Shown here: piece after piece, positions 1 through 11,489 of the stretch
Layout of the letters: each line of letters begins with the position of its first letter
Numbering within the stretch: the stretch's first letter is position 1
Assembly: GCF_016917755.1 (NCBI RefSeq)
Contig: NZ_CP070326.1
Span: forward strand, 4,340,001-4,404,000
Origin: Streptomyces noursei
Lineage (GTDB): Bacteria; Actinomycetota; Actinomycetes; Streptomycetales; Streptomycetaceae
DNA: 64,000 nt
Reading direction: 5' to 3'
Notes under the pieces: generated by a model
What the model was told of the DNA's origin: nothing
The model's input: only the letters and a program-made list of their open reading frames with translations
Database searches by the model: none
Translations under genes and position numbers: made by a program

Positions 1-452
1 CCGGTCAGTTCGGCGTCGTCGGCGGCGGCGCGCAGCTGCCGCCAGGCGGCCGGTCGCTCCTGGACCAGCAGCAGGACGGCGCCGGCCTGGCGGAGCGCGG
101 CGGCGGCCCCGGCGGGGTGGCCGACGAGTTGTTGCCAGACCCGTTCGCGGGCCGGGACCTCGGCGATCTTGCCCTGGTCGCGGAGCCATTGCTCGACGTC
201 GCGGAGGGCGAAGGCGGGGCTGGTCTCGGTGCCGCCGACGGGCTTGGGGAAGTCGGCGTGGCGGCGCCGCCAGTTGCTGACCGCGGCCCGGCCGACGCCG
301 GCGAGCCGGGCGATGCCGGCGGCGGTCACCTCGGTCGGGCGGTCGCCGCCGCCCCGAGGGGAAGCTCCCCCCGACTTCGTCCGGGGGGACACCCACCGCG
401 CTGCCGTGACGTCGCCGCTGCCCGCGCTGTCGTCCGTCGCCTTCTCCGGCAC
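1..452 (-). CDS. N-6 DNA methylase-type protein with N-terminal HTH (5' part only)
   Basis: The gene runs off the left edge, so only about the first 150 codons are visible. I start it at GTG 452-450, with AGGAG seven bases upstream. After a low-complexity head, residues about 40-80 form a winged or helix-turn-helix segment containing TEVTAAGIARLAGVGRAAV, then SNWRRRHADFPKPVGG. This is the N-terminus I know from a conserved Streptomyces family annotated as N-6 DNA methylase, which has a DNA-binding head and a Rossmann methylase body. The methylase motifs themselves lie outside the window, so catalysis cannot be judged. The head carries an in-frame palindromic insert (361-390). No restriction subunit is visible on this side. 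Confidence 0.6.
   Translation of the reverse strand, partial: MPEKATDDSAGSGDVTAARWVSPRTKSGGASPRGGGDRPTEVTAAGIARLAGVGRAAVSNWRRRHADFPKPVGGTETSPAFALRDVEQWLRDQGKIAEVPARERVWQQLVGHPAGAAAALRQAGAVLLLVQERPAAWRQLRAAADDAELT
361..390. repeat. In-frame palindromic mini-insert in the methylase gene
   Basis: A seven-base C-rich arm (366-372) and its complement (383-389) enclose a ten-base loop. On the coding strand this reads as part of ...VSPRTKSGGASPRG..., a low-complexity stretch inside the N-terminal head. It resembles the small GC-rich palindromes scattered through Streptomyces genes and intergenic spaces. The insertion keeps the reading frame. Confidence 0.5.
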
Positions 453-653
453 CTGTGTAGCTCCTGTCCCGATGACCCCGTGACCTTGTGTGACCTCTGT
501 GTCGATGAGCATACCCACGCACTACAGATGAACCTCTTCACGGCGTGAACATCGGCGTTTCGCATGCTCGTGTTGACTCGGTTCACAGCCTCTGCTGTTA
601 TTGACCCACCGATTCGACGGAACGATTCCAGCGCCCGGAAGGGGCCCCTTCGC

Positions 654-1448
654 ATGTCCCAGCAGATGCAGTACCAGCCCGTCCCGGAGGGGGCGCCCGG
701 CATGCCGACCCCCGGCCACCACCAGGCGGCCCGCAACGGCCTCGGCATCACCGCCCTGATCCTCGGCATCATCGGTGCCCTCAGCGGCATCCCGATGGTC
801 CTGTTCTGGCTGGCCGGGCCGCTCGGTCTGCTGTCGCTGATCTTCGGCTTCGTCGGCCTGAGCCGGGTCAAGAAGGGCCAGGCCACCAACAAGGGCGTGG
901 CGATCACCGGCACGATCCTCGGCGGCCTCGCGATGATCCTGGCGATCATCGGGATCATCGTCACCGTGCTCGCCGTGAACAAGGCCGTCGACGAGATCAA
1001 CAAGCAGGTCAACGGCTCGCAGGCGCAGCCCAAGGACGGCAGCAAGGGCAACAAGACCTACGGGCCGGGCGACACCGCGACCTACCCCGACAAGGGCCTT
1101 GAGGTGACCGTCCTCAAGGTCGCCCCGTACACGGTCGGCGACATCGCCTCCGGCCACACCGCGGGCAACAAGGCGTACAAGGTCACCGTGCAGATGAAGA
1201 ACAAGGGCAAGGCCGCCTTCAACCCCGCCCTGACCCAGATCAAGGCCAAGACCGGCGCCGAGGGCCGCAAGGCGGAGCAGATCATCGACGGCAAGATCGG
1301 CATCGGCTTCGACGGCTCCATCGCCCCGGGCGCCACCGCCACCGTGGACGTCGCCTTCGACGCCCCGCCCGCCGCCAAGGCGCTCGACGTCGAGGTCGCC
1401 CCGGACATCGACATGCAGGGCGTCTACTGGAAGCTGCCGACCAGCTGA
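654..1448 (+). CDS. DUF4190 domain-containing membrane protein
   Basis: 264 aa. I start at ATG 654, behind GGAAGGGG, rather than at the upstream in-frame GTG/ATG codons, which lack a ribosome site. After a short Pro/Gln-rich cytoplasmic head (MSQQMQYQPVPEG) come three hydrophobic segments at about residues 22-115. They hold the DUF4190 pattern (GLGITALILGIIGAL, then a GxxxRxxKG turn before GxAIxGxxLGG). The outer C-terminal half (about 120-264) is a soluble beta-rich domain like the DUF4352 telokin-like fold, including YKVTVQMKNKGKAAFNP. Its probable site is the membrane with an external domain. The family's function is unknown. It stands alone between the methylase gene and a strong bidirectional hairpin. 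Confidence 0.8.
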   Translation: MSQQMQYQPVPEGAPGMPTPGHHQAARNGLGITALILGIIGALSGIPMVLFWLAGPLGLLSLIFGFVGLSRVKKGQATNKGVAITGTILGGLAMILAIIGIIVTVLAVNKAVDEINKQVNGSQAQPKDGSKGNKTYGPGDTATYPDKGLEVTVLKVAPYTVGDIASGHTAGNKAYKVTVQMKNKGKAAFNPALTQIKAKTGAEGRKAEQIIDGKIGIGFDGSIAPGATATVDVAFDAPPAAKALDVEVAPDIDMQGVYWKLPTS

Positions 1449-1499
1449 CGCCGCGCGGCCCGGCACCCGGTGCCGGCGCCGCCCCGGAATCCCCGCACG

Positions 1500-1546
1500 A
1501 CGGCCCCGGCCCGGATCGCACACCCCGCGATCCGGGCCGGGGCCGT
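1500..1546. terminator. Bidirectional intrinsic terminator hairpin
   Basis: A perfect 20-bp inverted repeat (1500-1519 and 1527-1546) with a 7-nt loop lies between two converging genes that stop at 1448 and 1564. It has no long T-run, as is usual in Streptomyces, but its position and stem strength fit termination in both directions. Confidence 0.8.
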
Positions 1547-1563
1547 TCCCGCGCGGCGCGCGG

Positions 1564-2379
1564 CTACTTCGCCGTGAAGCGCGCCGGCGCCTCGGTCGGC
1601 GTCCCCCCGCCCGGCAGCGCCTGGCGCGGGCAGGAGTTGAGCACCTTCGCCATCGCGTCCTTCTCTGCCCGGGTCACCCACAGCCCGTACTTCTTCTTCA
1701 CCGCCACCTGGCGCGCGACGTACGTGCAGCGGTAACCGGCGTACGGGGGCAGCCAGTCCGCCGCGTCCCCGTCGCTCTTGCTGCGGTTGGCGGACGCCTC
1801 CACCGCGATCAGGTTCAGCGGATCGTTCGCCAACGCCACCCGCTTGCGGGCCGGCCACTGCCGCGCGCCGGTCTGCCAGGCGTCCGACAGCGCCACCACG
1901 TGGTCGATGTCGACGGTGCTGCGACCGCGCTGATAGCGCAGCGACTTCCCCGTGTACGGGTCCTTCGGCAGGTTCCCGGACACCACCACGCAACTCTTCG
2001 CGTCCCGGTACGCGGTGCCGCGCAGATCCCGCTTGAGGATGTCGTCGCGGGTGCCGCAGCCGTTGCCGTCGGTGTCCGCCCAGGCCGAACCGAAGCGGTC
2101 CCGGGCGTAACCGTCCTTCGTCCCCTGGCGCTTGACGGCCAGGGAGTCAAGCGTGCGCAGGGCACTGCCCGGCGCCCCCGACCGCCCGCCGCCGTCCGCG
2201 GGAGCCGACGGGCCCGCCCCCGCGTCCGAACCGCCGCCCCGACTGCCATGACCGGAACAGCCGGTGACGGTCAGCAACGCGGCCAGGGCGGCGGCGCCGA
2301 CCACAGCCGAGGCGCGCGACGAACGGCGCGGGGCGGCGGGGCGGGAGCGGGCGGACAGTGTCCGTATCACGTGGGGCAT
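1564..2379 (-). CDS. Secreted HNH (DUF1524-type) nuclease-like lipoprotein
   Basis: 271 aa from ATG 2379. The N-terminus has Arg residues, a hydrophobic stretch and a lipobox ending LTVTGC (Cys about residue 38), so it is predicted to be an exported lipoprotein. A Gly/Ser/Ala spacer follows. The C-terminal half is the Streptomyces HNH family protein related to the nuclease half of GmrSD: VDIDHVVALSDAW gives the DH(V) core, and NDPLNLIAVEASANRSK the second and third motif parts, followed by DWLPP and CTYVARQVAVK. Many homologues exist in the genus. The expected role is degradation of extracellular DNA, but I cannot name a substrate. It is divergent from the DUF2079 gene. Confidence 0.8.
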   Translation of the reverse strand: MPHVIRTLSARSRPAAPRRSSRASAVVGAAALAALLTVTGCSGHGSRGGGSDAGAGPSAPADGGGRSGAPGSALRTLDSLAVKRQGTKDGYARDRFGSAWADTDGNGCGTRDDILKRDLRGTAYRDAKSCVVVSGNLPKDPYTGKSLRYQRGRSTVDIDHVVALSDAWQTGARQWPARKRVALANDPLNLIAVEASANRSKSDGDAADWLPPYAGYRCTYVARQVAVKKKYGLWVTRAEKDAMAKVLNSCPRQALPGGGTPTEAPARFTAK

Positions 2380-2505
2380 CCAATCCAGGAGCGTGGCAAC
2401 AGGGTTGCGGGACAAGTGAACAAGGAGGCGGGCCGAGCCGGCCGACGCCGGACCTGCCACACCCCGATTCGGATATCTTTTCGGAAATCGAGAGTGAGGA
2501 CGCCC

Positions 2506-3969
2506 ATGGACACGGCCGCAGCAACGACGCCGGACGGCCGCACCGGGCGCTCCCCCGACACCGCCACCGACCCCGCGCCCGGGCCCACCGCCGCGCCGGC
2601 ACCGTCCCGCTTCGCCGCGCTCCGCGCCCCGCGCCTCGACCCGTACTGGACCGCCGGGTTCTTCTTCCTCGCGTTCGCCGTGCTCTCGTACTGGCGCTAC
2701 CGCACCCTGTCCACGATCTCCTGGGACCTGGGCATCTTCGAGCAGGCGGTCCGCGGTTACGCCCACCTCCGGGCGCCGATCGTCGACCTCAAGGGCCCCG
2801 GCACCAACATCCTCGGCGACCACTTCAGCCCCGTCCTGGTGTTGCTCGCCCCGCTCTACCGGCTCTTCCCCTCGCCGCTGACCCTGCTCACCGCGCAGGC
2901 CGCGCTGTTCGCGCTGTCCGCGATACCCGTCACCCGCGCCGCCGCCCGTCACCTGGGCCGCCGGCGCGGGCTGGCCCTCGGCCTCGCCTACGGCCTGTCC
3001 TGGGGCCTACAGCGGGCCGTCGACTTCGACTTCCACGAAATAGCCTTCGCGGTGCCGCTGATCGCCTTCGCCCTCGAAGCGGCGCTGCGCGGCCGCTGGA
3101 ACACCGCCGTCTGCTGGGCCGCGCCGCTCGTCCTGGTCAAGGAGGACCTCGGCGTCACCGCCGCCGCCATCGGGGCGCTCTCGCTGATCCGCACCCGGCG
3201 CGCCGGTCCGCTGCCGATCGCCCTGGTCGCGTTCGGCATCACCGCCACCGCCGTCACTCTCGGCCTGCTGATACCCGCCTTCAACGGCTCCGGCTCCTAC
3301 GACTATTGGAGCAAGATCGGTGGCCACGGCGACACCGCCCCCGGCCTCCCGATCGACGTCGCCCTGCGCACCCTGCTGTGGACCCTGCTGCCCACCACCG
3401 GCCTGCTCGCCCTGCGCTCCCCGCTCCTGCTGGTGGCCGCACCCACCCTCGGCTGGCGCTTCCTCTCCCACGACCCGCACTACTGGGGCACCGACTGGCA
3501 CTACAGCGCCGTCCTGATGCCGGTCGTCTTCCTCGCCCTGATCGACGCGCTGCCGCGCGCGCTGGCCTCCGCCCGGCCCTGGCTGCGCTCCTACGCCCAC
3601 CACCTGCCCGCCGCCGTCCTGGCCGCCGCCCTCACGCTGACCACCACCCTGCCGCTGGCCCGCCTGACCGAGGCCGACACCTACCGCACGCCGCCACAGG
3701 TGGCAGCCGTCGAGCGGCTGCTCGACCGCATACCCGACGGCGCGACGGTCGAGTCCGACGTCCGCCCGCTCAGCCGCCTCACCGGCCGCACCCGCGTCTT
3801 CTGGACCGGCGACACGGGTGGGCTGGCGCCCGGCTACGTCGCGGCGCAGCTCCATGACGGGCGCACGCCCGAACAGGCCCTGGCCGACGCGGAGGCCCGG
3901 CACGGCCGGGCCAGGTATGTCGTGCTGGGTGCGGCGGATGATGTGGTGGTGCTGCGCCGTACCGCCTGA
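2506..3969 (+). CDS. DUF2079 polytopic membrane protein
   Basis: 487 aa from ATG 2506, behind GAGTGAGGA at good spacing. After a disordered Pro/Ala/Thr head of about 45 residues there are about ten hydrophobic segments. The signature is the first loop, SYWRYRTLSTISWDLGIFEQ, then DHFSPVLVLLAPLYRLFP and DFDFHEIAFAVPLIAFALE. These are hallmarks of DUF2079, a family distantly related to GT-C glycosyltransferases. The acidic residues in the first loop (WDLGIFEQ) sit where GT-C enzymes keep catalytic Asp, so a lipid-linked sugar transfer role is possible but unproven. The last 80 residues form a soluble domain. It is followed by the hairpin repeats at 4081-4405. Confidence 0.75.
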   Translation: MDTAAATTPDGRTGRSPDTATDPAPGPTAAPAPSRFAALRAPRLDPYWTAGFFFLAFAVLSYWRYRTLSTISWDLGIFEQAVRGYAHLRAPIVDLKGPGTNILGDHFSPVLVLLAPLYRLFPSPLTLLTAQAALFALSAIPVTRAAARHLGRRRGLALGLAYGLSWGLQRAVDFDFHEIAFAVPLIAFALEAALRGRWNTAVCWAAPLVLVKEDLGVTAAAIGALSLIRTRRAGPLPIALVAFGITATAVTLGLLIPAFNGSGSYDYWSKIGGHGDTAPGLPIDVALRTLLWTLLPTTGLLALRSPLLLVAAPTLGWRFLSHDPHYWGTDWHYSAVLMPVVFLALIDALPRALASARPWLRSYAHHLPAAVLAAALTLTTTLPLARLTEADTYRTPPQVAAVERLLDRIPDGATVESDVRPLSRLTGRTRVFWTGDTGGLAPGYVAAQLHDGRTPEQALADAEARHGRARYVVLGAADDVVVLRRTA

Positions 3970-4015
3970 CGGCGGGTCGTCCCCACGATGTCGGCTGTCC
4001 CGCCGTGGTGGGGGT

Positions 4016-4157
4016 TCCGCCTTCGGCGGAGGGGTTGTCGGGGCGGGGCCGCCGGTGCTGGTGTGTGCGTGGTGGGTGCCGGGTGTGGGGCTTTCGGGGT
4101 GGGTGCGCGGACTGCTGCGCTTTACGTCCGCGCACCCACCCCGAAAGCCCCACACCC
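4016..4157. repeat. Long hairpin repeat, copy 1 (shared 13-nt loop)
   Basis: A perfect 32-bp inverted repeat (4081-4112 with 4126-4157) encloses the loop TGCTGCGCTTTAC (4113-4125). It is preceded by a GC-rich leader containing the small hairpin TCCGCCTTCGGCGGA (4016-4030), which recurs in the copies around 56.5 and 57.5 kb. It lies in the 497-bp space between the converging DUF2079 and mfd genes, so it may act as a terminator. The shared loop on unrelated stems shows that it belongs to a dispersed family. Confidence 0.85.
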
Positions 4158-4312
4158 TCCCCGCCGTCGTCGTCCGCGCCGGCCCCCGCCCCCTGTGGGA
4201 AGGAGGGAGGTCGGGGGTGCTCACGCTCGACCCGCGCTTCTGGCTTCCGGGTCACCACGACGGCCCTGAAGTCCTCCACCCCCACCGGGCGGGAGCCGCA
4301 CGGCATACGGAA

Positions 4313-4405
4313 GGGGGCCTGTGGGGCGGGCCTGCGGGGGTGGTTGTCGGACTGCTGCGCTTTACGTCCGACAACCACCCCCGCAGGCCCGCCCCACAGG
4401 CCCCC
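4313..4405. repeat. Long hairpin repeat, copy 2 (shared 13-nt loop)
   Basis: A perfect 40-bp inverted repeat (4313-4352 with 4366-4405) encloses the same 13-nt loop, TGCTGCGCTTTAC (4353-4365). The inner stem GGTTGTCGGAC also occurs in the 57.5-kb copy, while the outer stem is unrelated to copy 1. It sits 62 bp beyond the mfd stop codon. A stem this long exceeds what termination needs. Confidence 0.85.
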
Positions 4406-4466
4406 GAAACCCACCACAAGCAACAGCGCCCCCGCCCCAACAAACCCCGCGGAAACCCCCGCGACG

Positions 4467-8003
<3,537 letters not shown>

Positions 8004-8293
8004 GAAAAGGTTCCGTCCCAGCGAGGCGAACAACGCGACCGGTCCGACGCCCCCTCGACAGCGCCGACGGGCGCAAACGGACCGGGGTTGACCACCTTAC
8101 GCCGGACCACCGACAACCGACCGCCCCTACGGTCCGTCCGCAAAGTCCCGTCGTCCGCCCGCCGCCGTCCCACGCTGCGAGAAACCCCGTTCCGCCCGGC
8201 CACCGCGCGTGCAAGGGTGTGCACGGAATCGTGCCGACTACACGTATACGCGTCACGGTCGGCCACGCCGCCACACGGCAGGAGGGGGCCACG
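8004..8293. promoter_or_regulatory. Divergent control region, mfd / efflux pump
   Basis: 290 bp without a gene. It must hold the promoters of mfd (leftward) and of the DHA2 pump (rightward). About 50 bp before the pump's GTG is the sequence TACACGTATACGCGT (core CGTATACG), a short palindrome that could be a repressor site. No TetR or MarR gene is adjacent. I see no other structure. Confidence 0.4.
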
Positions 8294-9946
8294 GTGAGCC
8301 GCACCACCCAGGGCAGTCACGGCGCGGACCGGAACGGTACCGGGAACCAGCCACCGGACGGCCCGGCCGCCTCCCGGCGCGGCCCGGTCGTCGCCGCGCT
8401 CATGCTCGGCATGGCCCTGGCCGCCCTCGACTCGACGATCATCGCCACCGCCGTCCCCCAGATCGTCGGCGACCTCGGCGGCTTCGCCGTCTTCTCCTGG
8501 CTCTTCTCCGGCTACCTCCTCGCCGTCACCGTCACCCTCCCCGTCTACGGCAAGCTCTCCGACACCTACGGCCGCAAGCCGATCCTGCTCACCGGCATCG
8601 CCCTGTTCCTCCTCGGCTCCCTGGCCTGCGCCGGCGCCTGGGACATGGGCTCGCTGATCGCCTTCCGGATCCTCCAGGGCCTGGGCGGCGGCGCCCTCCA
8701 AGGCACCGTCCAGACCATCGCCGCCGACCTCTACCCGATGAAGGAACGCCCCAAGATCCAGTCCAAGCTCTCCAGCGTCTGGGCCGCCTCCGCGGTCGCC
8801 GGCCCCGCACTGGGCGGCCTGCTCACCAGCTACGGCGACTGGCGCTGGATCTTCCTGGTCAACCTGCCCGTCGGCACCCTCGCCCTGTGGCTGATCCTCC
8901 GGCACTTCCACGACGCCCGCCGCGACCGGCCGGCCGCCGGGCGCCGCGCCCGCGTCGACTGGCCCGGCGCGCTCGCCGTCTTCGCCGCCGGCGGCCTGCT
9001 GCTCACCGCCCTCGTCCAGGGCGGCACCGCCTGGCCCTGGCTCTCCGCCCCGTCCCTGCTGCTGCTCGCCGGCAGCGCCCTGGCCGCCGTGGCCACCGTG
9101 CTGATCGAACGCCGCGCCGCCGAACCGATCATCCCCGGCTGGGTCTGGCGCCGCCGCACCATCTCCGCCGTCAACCTCGCCCTGGGCGCCCTGGGCCTGC
9201 TGATGGTCGCGCCGACCGTCTTCCTGCCCACCTACGCCCAGGCCGTCCTCGGCCTCGGCCCGATCGCCGCCGGCTTCGTGCTCTCCGTCATGACGCTGAG
9301 CTGGCCGATATCCGCCGCCCTCAGCAGCCGCGTCTACAACCGCATCGGCATCCGCAACTGCGCCCTCCTGGGCATCGGCGCCGCCGCCCTCGTCCTGCTC
9401 GCCTTCCCCCTGCTCCCCTACCCCGGCGCCGCCTGGCAGCCCGCCCTGCTGATGCTCGCCCTCGGTGCCGCCCTCGGCCTCTTCCAACTCCCGCTGATCA
9501 TCGGCGTCCAGTCCTCCGTCGGCTACGCCGAACGCGGCACCGCCACCGCCTCCATCCTCTTCTGCCGCCAGGTCGGCCAGTCCCTCGGCGCGGCCCTCTT
9601 CGGCGCCATCGCCAACGTCACCCTCAACGACCGCCTCACCCACGCCCCGGCGGCCATCCGCGCCGGCCTCCCGCACGACCTCGACGCCGTCTCCCGCGCC
9701 CTCCAGCACGCCGGGACGCTCACCACCCGCACCGCCGACTACCTCCGCCGCGCCGTCGACACCACCGTCGAACACGTCTACCTGGGCGCCGCAGCAGCCG
9801 CCGCCCTCGCCTTCCTCAGCGTCCTCGTGCTCGCCCCGCGGCGCTTCCCCGTCCACGCCGAGGCCCGCACGGTCACCACCGCCGACACCACGACGAACGA
9901 GGGCGTCGGCACCAACGACGGTGCCGACGCCCCTTCGACCGGATGA
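8294..9946 (+). CDS. DHA2-family MFS drug efflux transporter
   Basis: 550 aa. I choose GTG 8294 because AGGAGGG lies seven bases upstream. The earlier ATG in frame has no ribosome site and would add 25 non-family residues. It has about fourteen hydrophobic segments. The DHA2 (EmrB/QacA) motifs are clear: the TM1 motif LAALDSTIIATAVPQIVGDL, the loop 2-3 motif GKLSDTYGRKP, and the motif C-like AGPALGGLLTSYGDWRWIF. It is predicted to export hydrophobic or cationic compounds in exchange for protons. The long polar loop between TM13 and TM14 and the Thr/Asp-rich tail are typical. No regulator gene is adjacent. Confidence 0.9.
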   Translation: MSRTTQGSHGADRNGTGNQPPDGPAASRRGPVVAALMLGMALAALDSTIIATAVPQIVGDLGGFAVFSWLFSGYLLAVTVTLPVYGKLSDTYGRKPILLTGIALFLLGSLACAGAWDMGSLIAFRILQGLGGGALQGTVQTIAADLYPMKERPKIQSKLSSVWAASAVAGPALGGLLTSYGDWRWIFLVNLPVGTLALWLILRHFHDARRDRPAAGRRARVDWPGALAVFAAGGLLLTALVQGGTAWPWLSAPSLLLLAGSALAAVATVLIERRAAEPIIPGWVWRRRTISAVNLALGALGLLMVAPTVFLPTYAQAVLGLGPIAAGFVLSVMTLSWPISAALSSRVYNRIGIRNCALLGIGAAALVLLAFPLLPYPGAAWQPALLMLALGAALGLFQLPLIIGVQSSVGYAERGTATASILFCRQVGQSLGAALFGAIANVTLNDRLTHAPAAIRAGLPHDLDAVSRALQHAGTLTTRTADYLRRAVDTTVEHVYLGAAAAAALAFLSVLVLAPRRFPVHAEARTVTTADTTTNEGVGTNDGADAPSTG

Positions 9947-9959
9947 CAGACGACAGGCC

Positions 9960-10985
9960 CTAGCTCCGTCCCGGGCCGCCCCGCTCGCCCCGGGGCAGGC
10001 CCGTCTCCACGGTCTCCTCGCTGTCCGGGTCCCGTTCCGCGCCGGCGCCCTCGACGGCGCCCGTACCGGCACCCGCGGGGGCCCCGGAGCCGGCCCCGGA
10101 GAACTCCGCCGGGTCCTTCCCGGTCAGCGCCGCCAGGCTGTTGCGCACATGCGTCATGTGGATGCGGACCTCCTCCCGGGCCTCGTCGTGCTCCCGCACG
10201 ACCCGCTCGGTGGCCCGCTCGATCCGCTCCGCCTCGACCCTGCCCTGCGCCAGCAGCTCCGCCGCCCGCGCCTCGGCGTCCTCCAGCCGGTGCCGCGCGG
10301 ACTCCTCGACCTCCGCGGTCAGTCGCCGCCGCTCGGCCATCACCGCTTCCCCGTGCGCGTCCAGCTCGGCGACCCGCTGGTCCATCTCGGTCTCCAGGCG
10401 CGCCAGTTCCCGCTCCAGGGAGTCCCACTCCTCGGTGTGCCGGGCCTCCTGGTCCTTGCGCATCTTCCCGGACCGCCGCCGGGTCTCCGCCAGCTCCTCC
10501 GCCGCCTCCGCCCGCAGCTCCTCGGCCTCCTGGGCGGCCTCCGCCACCAGCTCGCCGGCCTCGTCGACCGCCGCCTTGTCCGTACGCCGCGCGTCCTCCG
10601 CCGCCTCCGCGCGCAGCCGCTGCGCCGCCTCGTCCGCCGCGCCCCGCAGCTTCTGCGCGTACTCGGCCGCGTCGTCGTGCAGCTGCTCCGCGGCCGACTC
10701 CGCCTCGGACCGCAGCCGCGCCGACTCGGACTCCGCCGTCGTCAGGATCGACCGGGCCTGCTGGCCGAGGGACTCGTAGGTCTGCTCCGGCAGCTGCGCC
10801 ACGTAGGCGCGCAGTTCCGCGAGTTCGGCTTCCATCTCGTGGCACAGGACGGTCAGCCGGGCGGCCCGCTCCCAGCAGGAGTCACGGTCGATCGAGAGCC
10901 CCTCGACGCGCCGGTCCACGTCCTCCGGCCGATAGCCACGCCCCCGTACGGTCTCGAACCCGTGAGGCGAAACCGAAGTACTCAT
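9960..10985 (-). CDS. DivIVA-like coiled-coil protein (often annotated cellulose-binding protein)
   Basis: 341 aa from ATG 10985, with GGAGAGGGG eight bases upstream. Residues 1-45 read SVSPHGFETVRGRGYRPEDVDRRV, which resembles the membrane-binding head of DivIVA. Residues about 60-275 are an almost unbroken coiled coil rich in Ala, Glu and Arg, with heptad spacing. The last 60 residues are Gly/Ala/Glu-rich and disordered. Streptomyces carries several such proteins linked to polar growth and the cytoskeleton (the Scy/FilP neighbourhood). The cellulose-binding label in databases is historical. I infer a scaffold at hyphal tips or septa; that is not proven here. It converges with the efflux gene, with only 13 bp between stops. 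Confidence 0.75.
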   Translation of the reverse strand: MSTSVSPHGFETVRGRGYRPEDVDRRVEGLSIDRDSCWERAARLTVLCHEMEAELAELRAYVAQLPEQTYESLGQQARSILTTAESESARLRSEAESAAEQLHDDAAEYAQKLRGAADEAAQRLRAEAAEDARRTDKAAVDEAGELVAEAAQEAEELRAEAAEELAETRRRSGKMRKDQEARHTEEWDSLERELARLETEMDQRVAELDAHGEAVMAERRRLTAEVEESARHRLEDAEARAAELLAQGRVEAERIERATERVVREHDEAREEVRIHMTHVRNSLAALTGKDPAEFSGAGSGAPAGAGTGAVEGAGAERDPDSEETVETGLPRGERGGPGRS

Positions 10986-11440
10986 CCCTCAAGCCCCTCT
11001 CCGCTGCGCACAGCAGTCGCGCGAACCCGCAAGCCTCCGCACAGTCCCGCGCACATCTTTCTGGATCGGCCCGAAGCGGCTCCATCACGACACTCCGCCC
11101 ATTCCTTCCCACAAGGATGCGTCATTTGCCACCAGAAGCCTGAATTGGATCTTCGCCCGCGCGAGGGGTTTGCCCGCACCCCACGTTGCCGCGGCACCGG
11201 ACGGCGGCCGTCGGGGCCGGGTCGCGGCCGGTTCCGTCCGCGCACGGGGCATCGGAAAGGGCTGCCCCACCGGGCGCGGCGGGAGCGATCGGGCGACGCC
11301 GGGGAGGCGTCGCCCCGCACCCGGCCGGGCGACCGCACGGGGACGCGCCGCACGGTGGTCCGTCACCGAGACGGCGGACACGGCGACGGCGGGGGGCGGT
11401 CGCACCACCCCCCGCCGCCATGGCGGGCACTTCACCGGCT
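10986..11440. other. Intergenic region, no gene supported
   Basis: 455 bp between the coiled-coil gene start and the downstream end of the SUKH-4 gene. It should hold the leftward promoter of the coiled-coil gene near 11,100-11,160, where GC content falls. Two hairpins are visible: 11291-11300 with 11306-11315 (10 bp), and 11388-11396 with 11408-11416 (9 bp). Several open frames cross it, but none has a ribosome site or a family-like sequence. Confidence 0.5.
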
Positions 11441-11479
11441 CCGGGGGCCCGGCGGCATCAGAAACCGCCGCGCCCCCGG
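11441..11479. terminator. Hairpin downstream of the SUKH-4/deaminase gene
   Basis: Arms 11441-11455 and 11465-11479 pair over 15 positions with a single mismatch around a 9-nt loop. It begins about ten bases past the leftward stop codon at 11490, the expected place for a rho-independent terminator. Confidence 0.65.
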
Positions 11480-11489
11480 CCCGGGACGC

